64,000 nucleotides of DNA from Labia minor. Taxonomy: Eukaryota; Arthropoda; Insecta; Dermaptera; Spongiphoridae. A program made the translations under genes and the position numbers. Of this stretch, positions 19,801-29,100 are shown in pieces (within the stretch, counting starts at the first letter, position 1; every line of letters starts with the position of its first letter). The notes under the pieces were generated by a model that worked only from the letters and a program-made list of their open reading frames with translations, was not told where the DNA came from and made no database searches. The stretch lies in NCBI GenBank assembly GCA_963082975.1, contig OY720346.1, positions 36,359,787-36,423,786 on the forward strand. Direction: 5' to 3'.

Positions 19801-21482
19801 AATTAATAAGATATGTGAGTTATAATTACATTTGAAATACCCATTCGTAATGTTGTGCCAAGCAGATTATTTCGTTGATTATAAATGCTGGGCAATCGTT
19901 TGATATTAAATCCCACAGTGGATTGCCATTCACCATACTTTTTGATTTCAAATTTACTAGTAGAAGAGAATCGATATATTTCCGACCAATTATAAGCATG
20001 AGACGATTTGGGTGTCACAACCAAAAAACGGCAATTTAAACTGATATAAATATTATAAAAATATTTTTCATAATCTATCTCGTATGTAGTTTGATTAAAA
20101 AACATAACAATGATAACATCTAAATCACAATACTTGAAAACAATCTAGAAAAAATATAAACAAATCATTAAAGATCTTAAAAAGAAGTAAATAAAAAAAG
20201 ACAATGGTTTAAATCAGAGGTTCTCAAACTGTGGTACATGTACCACTGGTGATATGTACAGTAAAGTTACTTTTAATACCGAAATCATTTTAGAGGTGCC
20301 GGAATTTTCTGTGATACTATCTTCAATAAGTTTGAGATACTTTGAGATTTTTGTTTGAGATTTAAATAAAAGTAAAACTAGACTATTTAATTGATGATGA
20401 AGATTAATACAATTTCTCAATAGCAATTAATTATGCCTTATTTAGATGAATTTTAAAAGAAAAAATAATTATTAATATAAACTTAATAATTTAAATTATT
20501 GTGATCTAAGTAACAAAAATATCAATAACGATTTGAAGATGATACAAAGAAATTGATAAGGATAATTAATAAGTAATTAAAATATTTAACAATCGTCGTT
20601 AGTTCATGATCAATTTAGGGCGGATTTTAGACTTTCAATTAGAAAATATGTAGATGGAACAATGTCTTTCCAGAAAAAGAAAAAAACCTAGCAAATGATT
20701 ATCTTAATGGAGATACCAAATGTTTTTATCGATTGATATGTATATTTTCGTTTATATAACAAATTCGAATTTTGGCATTTTTTAAATTTCTTTTTGTTCA
20801 TTCCTACATGTAAAGATGTACATGAAGAATAAAAAATTCTCTGATACTACCTACTTAGATAATTATTAAGCAAAATTCAAAAAACAATAAATTGAATATC
20901 AATTTAATTAAAATAATTTGGATCCTATTGAATTAAGAGTTGTGTTTCAAAAAAGATTTTTAACTTGTAAAATCTCAAAACAGATGGGAATTATTGATAA
21001 TATAGATTTAAAAATTCCAAAATAATAAAATATTAAATTTCTCACCTGTTCTAAATTTTGATTAGGAAAAAGTGACATGTCGATTAACAAAAGTCGTGGT
21101 CCTCTCAAGCATTGATTTCTCGCCACCAGACATAAATCCGATTGCACTTGTATCCAACTTTTAATTAAATTCGGACACCATTTCACTTGTTCTATAAAAA
21201 ATTTCTTTTAATTATTTTTATTTTTATTTCAAAATATCCATTAAACTAAATAAATAAACAATAAAAATATTCAAATACCAAATCTGGACAATGATTTGTC
21301 TTTGATTACGAAAAGACATTGAATATTCAATTGTTTGGTCAGATCCCCTAAAAACATACATTGCAAATGAATTGTATTACTTGGAGATAGTTGATAAATA
21401 AAAATTACAGAAAACATCAAGTTATTCAAATGCATTCTAATAACTGTCTGTTTTTCATTTGATCGTGGGTTTTGGTCTACCA
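8949..21482 (-). CDS. Divergent ionotropic receptor (IR), nine exons, N-terminal exon not found
   Basis: A variant ionotropic glutamate receptor, a ligand-gated cation channel family used in chemosensation. Exons on the minus strand, in order: 21482-21279, 21191-21046, 20144-19830, 16275-16187, 16119-15949, 12336-12101, 10152-9926, 9821-9562, 9183-8949. All junctions keep phase and give 626 residues from the first visible exon to the stop. Landmarks: NLLGTTLRMG (about 209-218) and LPPLS (222), typical of the start of the ligand-binding domain; NGTWHGIVG (267-275); ISRFSVVDF with a retained Arg (294); M1 with ISIWLLILLFVFLF (about 335-358); pore loop; SLQGSSQRI; second helix with IYIFYSGCIISHLI (about 414-427); second ligand-binding lobe (463-560); final helix (about 581-612) and short basic tail. 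The SYTANLAAF motif of true iGluRs is replaced. One intron is GC-AG (12100-10153). The first coding exon must lie above 21483. Function as a divergent chemosensory IR is inferred from family membership. Confidence 0.88.
9264..9511. mobile_element. MITE with about 35-base terminal inverted repeats in the last IR intron
   Basis: The left end TATATGTGCCGGTCAGAAGC continues into CAAACCGATTAACTCCA. The reverse complement of the right end reads TTTGTGCCACTCAGCAGCC then AAAACGATTAACTCCA. The arms match with about five differences. The element is about 250 bases, non-coding, and fills most of the 378-base intron 9184-9561. It contains a short (AATGT)n run. Confidence 0.75.
10265..10560 (+). mobile_element. 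LINE-A fragment, 3' part
   Basis: The plus strand reads like the end of the LINE-A polymerase: GAAGACTGCATAACAAGGAA, then a GRPRTRYVDN-like block (AAGACCAAGGACGCGTTATG) and a RRD..RQM-like block. It is truncated at both ends and diverged. It sits inside the IR intron 10153-12100, next to the two mariner copies. Confidence 0.75.
10591..11095 (-). mobile_element. Mariner-like transposon remnant, second family, internally deleted
   Basis: Minus-strand translation gives HHEYVPERQTANKEYY, VLRRLREQVRRV, HDDNAPFHRATIVKAF, then directly CDFFLFPKLKLPLRGTR. These are blocks of a Tc1/mariner transposase that carries the second catalytic Asp in HDDNAPFH. The region up to the third Asp block is deleted between KAFNTKHW and CDFFLFP. 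A terminal-repeat-like GGAACAAAAAAGTTTCCGGA lies at 10593. The N-terminal half is missing. This family differs from the mariner directly downstream. Confidence 0.8.
11160..12032 (+). mobile_element. Mariner transposon, internally deleted copy with both ends
   Basis: Terminal inverted repeats of about 25 bases: left AGGTTGTCAAATATCTCCCT then TCCGC; right reverse complement AGGTTGTCAAATTTCTCCCT then TCCGC (one difference). Flanks are TA-rich, as expected for TA target sites. The element is about 873 bases against roughly 1.3 kb for a full mariner. It contains transposase remnants (11329-11957) and ends about 70 bases from the GC splice donor of IR exon 12101-12336, inside the intron. Confidence 0.92.
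11329..11957 (+). pseudogene. Mariner transposase pseudogene
   Basis: The N-terminus MEFTKAEIRVILKFPF with AEEWFRRFRAGEND is the HTH DNA-binding part of a DD34D mariner transposase. After DTM (about 11503) the frame changes and the protein resumes at WWDWKGIIHYEMLP, which holds the first catalytic Asp, so about 85 residues are deleted with a frameshift. HQDNARPHTS holds the second catalytic Asp. The third site, 34 residues on, reads APSNYHL where active relatives have APSDYHL, so the last metal-binding residue is Asn. The C-terminus RWKQIIEQNGAYLN and the stop are normal. It cannot encode an active enzyme. Confidence 0.92.
12787..12953 (-). pseudogene. Transposon-type ORF fragment (HQDI...YQGRWD...MMADYCW)
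   Basis: A single minus-strand frame gives SDLHQDIKCIEDCYQGRWD, then THMMADYCWTLKRDCS and a basic end before a stop. I recall this C-terminal block as common in repetitive proteins of arthropod genomes (usual form ERFHQDI...YQGRW...MLADYCW). The family name is uncertain and no ends were found. It lies within the IR intron 12337-15948. Confidence 0.55.
14711..14918. mobile_element. Inverted-repeat element with GAAACGTC-type ends
   Basis: The left arm TGGGTCTCGACGTTTCAGCG through ATTTTCAAGACAGTTTATTT and the right arm (reverse complement TGGGTTTCCACTTTTCGCCG through ATTTTCAAGAGAATTTATTT) pair over about 50-55 bases with a few gaps. The core is about 90 bases. Read outward, the left arm contains CTTGAAAATGCC and TGAAACGTC, which resemble ends seen in some Penelope-like elements with hammerhead ribozyme cores, but the CUGANGA part is not intact. 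It is non-coding, in an IR intron. Confidence 0.6.
15430..15850 (+). mobile_element. LINE-A fragment with part of RT
   Basis: The plus strand gives the region after the YADD box: IGDSAMEIAIKDS-like, GLEINSDKTKYLVTER, INTQSLNIQNVEI, then a truncated LPSVVLYGLEA block and FRVFENRIPRSIYG. Several stops and small deletions are present. The right end is abrupt after the MRTPGN-like region, about 100 bases before the IR splice donor at 15948. Confidence 0.8.
16291..16913 (-). mobile_element. DINE-A (Helentron-like non-autonomous repeat), near-complete copy
   Basis: Element order, read on the minus strand: TTTTTACCGACCGATGATAG start; ATCTCCAC block; AGCATGATGTC block with (GTCC)n; second TTCACACCAAATTTCACA block (internal duplication); TGACGTCA (16492-16499); AT-rich part; CTGTAGCTGGAAATTAATTT; subterminal CCGTCAGTCGGTT; terminal hairpin built on CCTGGCCACAGGTC; end AACTTA near 16293. 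A hairpin at one end, subterminal inverted ACCGACCGACG and an internal tetranucleotide run are traits of DINE/Helentron-associated elements. The terminal hairpin lies just before the acceptor of IR exon 16275-16187. Confidence 0.72.
17730..19276 (-). repeat. Left arm of a 1.5-kb inverted repeat (family H, composite)
   Basis: Read on the minus strand it starts ACCGGGACCCCGAGCCTCGG (19273) and contains three hairpin units starting near 19273, 19031 and 18840, then a tRNA-like segment, AATTTTATTTCGAAATTAAA blocks repeated twice, GGCGGGAGTAAAATTT, TTAGAGCGGTTTTTGAGAAC, a (TATATAGA)n run, and the end TTTTAGCTAGCATAATAAGA with (GATAA)n at 17730. The 31452-32990 segment is the same in opposite orientation with very few differences. 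Short matching reading frames in both arms are a by-product of the repeat. It lies in IR intron 16276-19829. Confidence 0.9.
18494..18572 (+). repeat. tRNA-like promoter region (SINE head) inside the H composite
   Basis: TCATAGACCAGCGGTAAGAA resembles a degenerate A box region and GAGTTCGAAGGATCGAAACT a B box region (GTTCGAANNTCG), with spacing like a tRNA. No acceptor stem or clean cloverleaf is apparent, so this is a tRNA-derived repeat head, not a tRNA gene. The same sequence with a few differences is in the other arm at about 32160-32226 on the minus strand. Confidence 0.5.
20214..20420 (+). mobile_element. hAT transposon end, solitary
   Basis: CAGAGGTTCTCAAACTGTGG at 20214 followed by TACATGTACCACTGGTG has the form of the terminal inverted repeat of a common hAT family (CAGGGGTTCTCAAAC...). 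The matching right end was not seen, so this is a fragment. It lies in IR intron 20145-21045. A similar end-like AGAGGTTCTCAAACTTTTTA is at 39060. Confidence 0.5.
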
Positions 21483-21955
21483 CTAGAAATTTATTAAAAT
21501 GCGATTATCATGGTTATTAATTTAGGTGAGACACGGATTTTCTATCTGATTAGTAATATAAATAAATAAATTCTCATTAAATATGAACAATACAGATTAT
21601 CACTCATGATAATCTACACCTTTCTCATTATTTCTATTTTTATATTTTTCTTTCAAATTCTTAACATATAAGTTAATAAAAGTAAAAAATCAAAAAAAAA
21701 ACATGTATTATTCTTTGTTTTGAAATTTTGACAGACAAAAAGTTAAAATTGATTTAAATTTGAATACAAATATCATTAAAAAATTGATCTCTTTGTGACA
21801 GTATGTCTAGATGAAATCTGTTTATAAAGTCCTATAGATATGTGTCACGAGAATTTTATATACATATAAGATTTTAATAAGATTATTTTTAAAAACACAT
21901 AATATATTGAATAAACTTATTTCATTTTTCTCTTTTGTAATGGAATATTTTTGTC

Positions 21956-22399
21956 TTTTTACCGACCGATGATAGTAGGGGAAGGTATTGTTTTCACACC
22001 AAATTTCATATGTGGAGATTTCTGTCCGTCTCTCCGTCTGTGTGTCCGTATAGACGGGTATAGCTTGAACGGCTTAACGGATTTTGATAAAATTAGGTAT
22101 ATTTACTTAATGCATCAGTAGCATGAATTCATCAACTTTTGGTGTATATCCGGAAGTGGTAGTTTACAAAGTATTAATTTTATATTCATTGTCAGAAAAT
22201 ATTTCACTTAAAATATAGTATTGATAAATAATTGATTAATTAAACTAAAAATAAAATCTAAGATAATATAATTTAGTCATTTTAATTCAAGTTTTAAAAA
22301 TATTTTTTTTTCATACTTCATATATATATATATAAAATGGTGTTTGGAAATTAATTTATTTCAAATCGTCGGTCGGTTCTGTGCCTGGCCACAGCTTAT
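21956..22399 (+). mobile_element. DINE-B (Helentron-like repeat), short subfamily
   Basis: It starts TTTTTACCGACCGATGATAG, keeps the TTCACACCAAATTTCATA and AGACGGGTATAGCTTGAACG blocks, then switches to a different 3' half with ATAAAATCTAAGATAATATA and ends with subterminal CGTCGGTCGGTT and hairpin GTGCCTGGCCAC. It lacks the TGACGTCA-bearing part. The 54.2-kb copy shares this 3' half. It begins about 470 bases upstream of the first visible IR exon. Confidence 0.7.
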
Positions 22400-22479
22400 A
22401 TTTTCATTGTTTAGTTTAAGTTCAATTATAACTGAATGTGGTTCATTAAAAATAATCAAAATGAACCGAATGCCGCCTA

Positions 22480-22645
22480 AGCGGGATAAAGGTGTTCTAT
22501 GATCAATAGAGCGGGATCTCTCAAACTTAATCTTAATTTCTTGATCGATGACTACTTTTTATCAAGTAGATTTTCAATTTTGGATCCTTGCCAGGCCCGG
22601 GACTTAAATTCGAGACCAATATAAGGGCAATGACTCCCGTGCGTG
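22480..22645 (-). repeat. tRNA-derived SINE, diverged copy
   Basis: It shares ATGATCAATAGAGCGGGATC, TTGATCG and ACTACTTTTTATCAAGTAGA with the 50.2-kb copy. The B-box-like region, minus strand, reads AATTTAAGTCCCGGGCCTGG. Diverged and non-coding. Confidence 0.55.
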
Positions 22646-22649
22646 GCGT

Positions 22650-24837
22650 CTTTGTAAATCAAAATTAAGAAAAACGGTTGTCATTGTATAAGAGGATGAA
22701 AATAAAAATAACCCAAAAATGGCCAAAGGGCCTGAAAATATTGAATGTTAGTAATTTGATGGTGAGTTAAGCACAGTGGTGTAAAACCTAACTCTCAGGG
22801 GCTAAAATGAAATTTTCAAATTTGCTAATGAAAACAAATATGAAAATTAATAGCATTCTTAATATAGATTAGTGAACATTTAATCTCTAAAATGTTTTCA
22901 TATTTTTTTAATATATTTTTCTTTTAAGGAAACAAATTAAATTTTTTTTAAACCATACCATATTTAAAATTATATTAATAAGAATAAAATTCAAGTTCAA
23001 TTCCGTTAATTAGCCATATTTTCAAAAACCTGGATAGAATTATTTATTTATTGTCATGAAGACCAAATAAGTGTGTGAAAATTGAAGTTAATTGAAAGTT
23101 TGTTAAAATTCCATCTTATGTAAATAATATTATAAAATATAAAGCACTTTTATGAAATAATTATAACAAAGATTGGAAAAATGAGAATTTGATCTTAATT
23201 TTTTAAAATTAAAAAATTAACATTTTTAAATAGTTCAAAAAAATTAATTTGAATAGAACATTATATGTATATTAGTTAAAAGGCATATTTTTTAAAGAGA
23301 TTTGTGTATGTATCTGAGAAATTAATCAGAAAATCGTTGTTAACATTGAATTAATAGATCCCCAAGTATTTGACAATTTATTAAAAATGTTAAGAAGAAT
23401 GTTATATGTTCATATTATAGAAAATAACAGGACACGTTGTTCAGATTTATCTTTATTAATTCTAAAAGAAAAGTACTTGAGTTATTTAATTTTAAATACA
23501 TATAAATCGATATACCTATTACAAATAATACTATATATATTAAATTTTAATAAATTAAAATAAAGTTTGAATTACATAATTTATATTAGTAAATTGTTTT
23601 AAAAATAACAAATAATTTTCAGAGAAAAAATCTTTTTGTTTTTATTAATTATATTTATATATTTGAAATTGCTAATTAATTATTAATTTAGGATCTAATT
23701 ATAATAATAATTATGTTTAAACAAAATAATGCATTTTATAGGAAGCTATTAGTAAATTATTAGTATTATTAGTAAATAATAGACTATTAACAACAGGTAA
23801 AGGTAATTCAGCGACTAAAATTATAAATATTTTAAACTAGATCATTTAAACAATTTTTGAAATAATTTCAAACAATTCTAGACATATGGTTGTTTAATTA
23901 CTTCTCTTTAGAACATCCTCCCCCGATCTTAGTCTTGATCTTATTAATATGTATATGGAGGCAACCTTAAAGTTTTAATATAAAATTTTGTTTTTAAGGT
24001 TATATGTAGATATTCAAATTTTTTTATTAAAAGAAAAAGTTAAATACATTTCTTAAGTTTTTATAAGATATAATATTTAAAGGGTCATATTAAAAAATAA
24101 ATTTCTTCCATTTTAAAATATTTATTATGGTTTGAAATGTCTCAAATCATTCCTTTCTTTTCCAAAAGCTATATATAGATATATAAGTATGTATATATAT
24201 TTGTTACATATATATGTGTATTAATTAGAACATTTTATTTAATATTGATAGGAAAAATTTAGAATTCGCCAAACTTCAAAATTAATTTGCTGCAGCAATT
24301 AATTATTGTTTATACATATATATATATATTGTATATATTACAAGAAAGAGTAATCATTTTTTTTGTTCAAGATGATATTGGCGAAAATTGAACTGTTAAC
24401 ATGTATGATAGAATTCCTTTATTAAGCTTAACAATATTATAGATATGTAATTTATTATTACTTTATATTTTGGGGTTTTGTGCTGTTTATTACACATCAT
24501 AAATATTTAATAATAATCTTTTTGTTACTTTTTGGCACATCAAACGATATATAATTGGTCCATATTATTATATATTTATTTACATATCCTTCAATGATTT
24601 GAAATATTTGGAAAATTTAATTTATTTAATTTTTATCAATTTATTTTTTATATTATCATGAAATTTATTAAGTGTTAACCAGAAAAATAATTTTTTTTAT
24701 GCAACATTTACGAATTAAGAATATAAAGATGTGCAAAAGGATTCATCAGCTAAATATTGAATCCCAGCCCCAATGAAAACGAATGAATAAAGGATCTAAT
24801 GATCTACATAAATAAAAAGATAATTGTCCAGATTAGA
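22650..24837. other. AT-rich non-coding stretch
   Basis: No gene or family-level repeat recognised. A TAATAATAATTAT-rich area lies at 23690-23800. The only non-AT landmark is CATCCTCCCCCGATCTTAGT near 23907. It lies between the SINE and the fold-back element, upstream of the IR gene. Confidence 0.5.
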
Positions 24838-25318
24838 TGTTGTAATGTCGTGGATTTGGACAAAACCCAGTCGATTCCTTTGTTAATTTCAAAGAAACTT
24901 CCCTTATGCAATTTTTCCTGGTAGCTTCTAGTTTATGGGATATAAATGATTAATATTTGCATATAAATGTATTGATATTCTATTTAGCTACCATGTTTTA
25001 TTCATTTGACCAGCAGAGAGCTCCACCAATTTTCATGGTTTTTTTCAGTTCGGATTGGATATAGAAAAATTAAAAAAATAATTAATTAAATAAATTCCCT
25101 AAATCCAAACAGAATAAAAAAAAACGAAAATTAGTGAATTAGTCAATAAAACATTACTTAACCATCATAACCATCTAATCTGTCAACCTTCAATAATTTT
25201 TATCTCATGAACTAGAAGTGACCCGGAAAAATTGAAATAAGGAAAGTTTCTTTGGAATTAACAAAGGAATCCAATGGTAAAGTTTTATCCAAACCCATGA
25301 CATGACAATTACCAATAA
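24838..25318. mobile_element. Fold-back element with long inverted repeats
   Basis: The left arm (about 24838-24950), with GATTCCTTTGTTAATTTCAA and CTTCCCTTATGCAATTTTTC, matches the reverse complement of about 25195-25318 (GATTCCTTTGTTAATTCCAA, CTTTCCTTATTTCAATTTTT). The arms are about 115 bases, roughly four-fifths identical, around a spacer of about 250 bases. A related scrap occurs near 59055-59085. No coding capacity. Confidence 0.7.
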
Positions 25319-26188
25319 AAATATAAATAATAAATAATAACAGCATCCTTAGGATGGAATCAAGTTACAAAGATTAGTTAAAGTATCTTGTTTACATATG
25401 TTTTAAATTGTTGCTATAAGCCCTATAAGCTTTTTTAGTAATATAAATAATGTCATAATTTTAAGTTTTAGTATAAAAATAATTAAATTACATATTTTCA
25501 TACACGTTTATACTTTAATTATTTTCATCTATAAATTTGAGTTTTGATTTGTATAAGTGTTATATAATACATATATTTATTAATATATAATTTACATAAT
25601 AGATATAATAAGGATATATATATATATTGTTACAATGTGATTAATGTATGTATATTCCTAAATAATACAAGGAGTTGGGATTGATTGATTAGTTGAAAGG
25701 CTTTTCATTAATCAATCATTATCATTTATATCCATCAGTGAGCCAGACAGTTCTTTTGGAATATTCAAATTAACATAATTAATCCTATTAATAAAGGGAT
25801 CTTATATTATATATAATAGGCAATATAATCATGAATAAATTATTGAATTCTCGTTACAATATTATATAAATATGGTAAATAATATTTTTTTAATTTGAAA
25901 TATTTGATTTTTTTTCTAATATAAATAAAATAAATATAATTAATAAAATATCATTTTCAAAAATTACTAATATAGTTTACTTTAAAAAAAAATATTATCC
26001 AGTCCTTGAGTGGGTAATGATAAAATTGTAAGAAAAGAAATAATAAATGATAAGATAATTCGTGAAACACTGAGGAAGTTTGATTAACTGAATGATCGGC
26101 CACCAAAAAGTCGTGTTAAATTTTTAGGTGGCACATACGGTGGCACTGTAATTTCTTCGTGTCCCTGAATGGGGGACACAAGCAATCC
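25319..26188. other. 3' flank of the membrane-protein gene, no other feature
   Basis: AT-rich. The 90 bases directly after the stop (26100-26188) are GC-richer, with GGTGGCACATACGGTGGCAC, and probably belong to its 3' UTR. A duplicated TTGATTGATTAG / TTAATCAATCA palindromic area lies near 25680-25722. No exon seen. Confidence 0.45.
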
Positions 26189-29100
26189 TCATGTTCTTAC
26201 AAATTTGTAAACAATTCCAAAGACGAGGACACTGAAAAGGCAAAGGAGAAGAGCGGTGATGACTTTGGCACAGGCCTGCATCCCGCCCCCTTCCCGGTCT
26301 AAGGAACGAATTGGGGCGCGGGAATTGCGACGTTTATAGGCGAGTCCACGCGCGAGAGCGGGGAACGCTAAACTTTGAGTGAATGTTAATTTGTGAATGG
26401 AGCCACTGAGACTATAAGGTCCGATGCTGCCTCTGGCTGCAGCCCTTAGTAGGGCATATTCCAAGTCCAAAGCGTCGAAAAGCGAATAACGAACCGTCAT
26501 TGATGATGAACGGCGGCGGTCTGCTGTAATCGCTACGGAAGTTTGCGAAGAAGTAGTGGACGAACTACATGAGCGTACATCTTCGAGTGAAGTATGATGC
26601 GAATTTTCACTGGAAAACAAACCACAATTTTATCTAACATATATAAATTCATAATATTTATTGTTCGGGATGGCGCTAACATTTTTTGGTAAATTTCAAA
26701 TTTTGTCACTCTTTTGGTTTATATTTTTATTTAATAATTAATTATGTATAATACTTAATTAATAAATATTTAATAACTTTTATAAAATTTAAATATTATA
26801 CAAGAAATAGTAATTAATTATATTACATTCAGAAAAGCTAAGAGAACTCTCAGGGGTTAGTATTTTAAAGATATTAATACTCCTATTTTTCATAATTCAG
26901 CTGAGGGCATGAAATGATGACTTTTTTCTTGGTTTAACTATCTTAGAGTTAACTAGTGTAGCCTTCCCTAATATTTGTTATGGGAGTATATATAGCATTA
27001 ATCAAGACGAGTTGATTGAATAGTTTTTGGAATTAATTTTTGTATAAGTAAATCTAATTAAAAATACTATTTACTGTACAAAGGGTATTTTTTTTAAATA
27101 TTATTTTTTGTATTTGAATTTATTAAATAAATCCAGAGTTTTCATTATTATAAATTTTCAATCATTAAATTTTTCACGGGATTTTATTGTTTTTGTCACC
27201 AAAAATTTATTTTTGCTTAAATTTTTTATATTCTTATTATCAATCATTATTATAATTTGTTCGCGATGTAACTTTTCTTGAGTACTATTTTGCTTTAATT
27301 TTTATCAAATTTTGTTTATTTTTTGTTATATAAACCCATCCCCCATCTGTTTTAATATCTTTTTTTTTCCTTTACACTTTTCATTTGGATAAATTATTAT
27401 TATAATTGTTAGTTGGGATTTTACAATTTTCATTGACGAAATCCGATCATTTCCCATAGTTTGAATACTTTCTATAAAATATTTCTTGCAACACACACGG
27501 TCAAAATTTATTCATATTAATTTAATTCATTATAATTATTTTTATTTAATTTATCTTTTCATTTTCATTTCAATATCACGAAGTGCGGGGGACCCTTTTT
27601 ACCTGTAGATTTTATTGTCTTTTTCATTTTTTCGATCACAGGTTTTTTTTTCCTAAAATATCTTTGTTTCCATTATTTTGTTGCCCACGTGCGCTTACAA
27701 ATAATAATGAATGGTTTAATTAATAAATTACTTTTATTCTAAAATGTCAAAATTATATACATACCTATCACAAAAAAATCAAAAGTTTATTTAATTATTT
27801 ATATAACTCTTTTCATAGATCAGTTCAGTTCATTTATTTTCATGTAAAATAATTAATACACTTCCTCGAAATAGATAATACATTTTTTTAAAAATAAATA
27901 TTTTTAAAACAACATCCTATTATTATATTTTATATTTTATGTTATTATACATTTTATTAATAAAGTTGGAAAATTAAAATTTTAAAGCTTAAATTAAAAT
28001 TTACTCTAGTAAAAAAAATTGATTAATGGTGTTTTATTGATTGCAATGGTTATTTTCATTATTTTGCTGTTTTTTTCTAATATGGCATGTCTATAAAAAA
28101 GGATGAATGATTGGTAGAGTTTGCGGAGATAGGAAAGAAAGGCTGATATATTATCAATAGACTCAGAATCCGATACTTGAGAGCTATTTCAATTTTCATT
28201 CATACTCATATATTGAAAATAAAAAAAGGAAAAAATAAGTTAATATATATATATATAGGTATAGAGAAAAAAGTATTTTTCCCTTCCTGTTTCTTTATGA
28301 CAAATGATTTTTATACATTTTTTCATTATTTTTTCAATGAATGTCACGTAGAGATACAATAACCTTGATTATTTATTAATGACCACCTCTGAATATTCTA
28401 TTGTTCCTTCCATTTTAACAAAAGTTTATTTATTTAAATAATAAATGTATATAGTCTTTACATGCCGAAATAAATATTGACATTTTTGTCTGCCATTTTC
28501 AATTTTAGATTCTTATATATGAAGAATTATTTTTTTAATAAAATAATATTGCAAATTTCTCAATTGATCCTCAGCCAATTCTTTTATTTTATTTTTTATT
28601 TTTGTTTTCTCTCATTCCTCTATTCATCTCCTTGTTTTTCAATTATGATAATTTAATAAAATTAAATAAATTAAATATATTTTTTATATTTTATTAAAAT
28701 TATAATTAATTTAAATAATATAATTAAAATCGTGTTCTTTATTGATGCAAAGTTCTTGATCAAATCTAATTTATAGAACAAATTGAAAACAAACAACCGT
28801 AAATAAAAAAAATATGAAAATTTTATCTATCTATCTATATGTTTTGGTCCGCAGCAATCACATTCACCCATCCAATGCATATCTTCTCCCAATTTCATTA
28901 TATATATTTACCTTGTTTTGACAGTCTATCAGGTATACTGACTAGTCGTTTTCCAATCGGTTTTCAATAACCAAACTTCTAGTTAATCATTCCTCAATCA
29001 TTCAAATTCAAGCTACATGTCGCGCCCTTTATACCCCTTTATACCTTTATCGATTTTATGACTCTAAGTTTGGGGATCATGTAAATCCTCCTTATACGAT

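Noticed and set aside
21483-21960. First (signal-peptide) exon of the IR gene
   Set aside because: A minus-strand ATG with a hydrophobic stretch exists near 21605-21550, but it meets a stop before a usable donor of the required phase.
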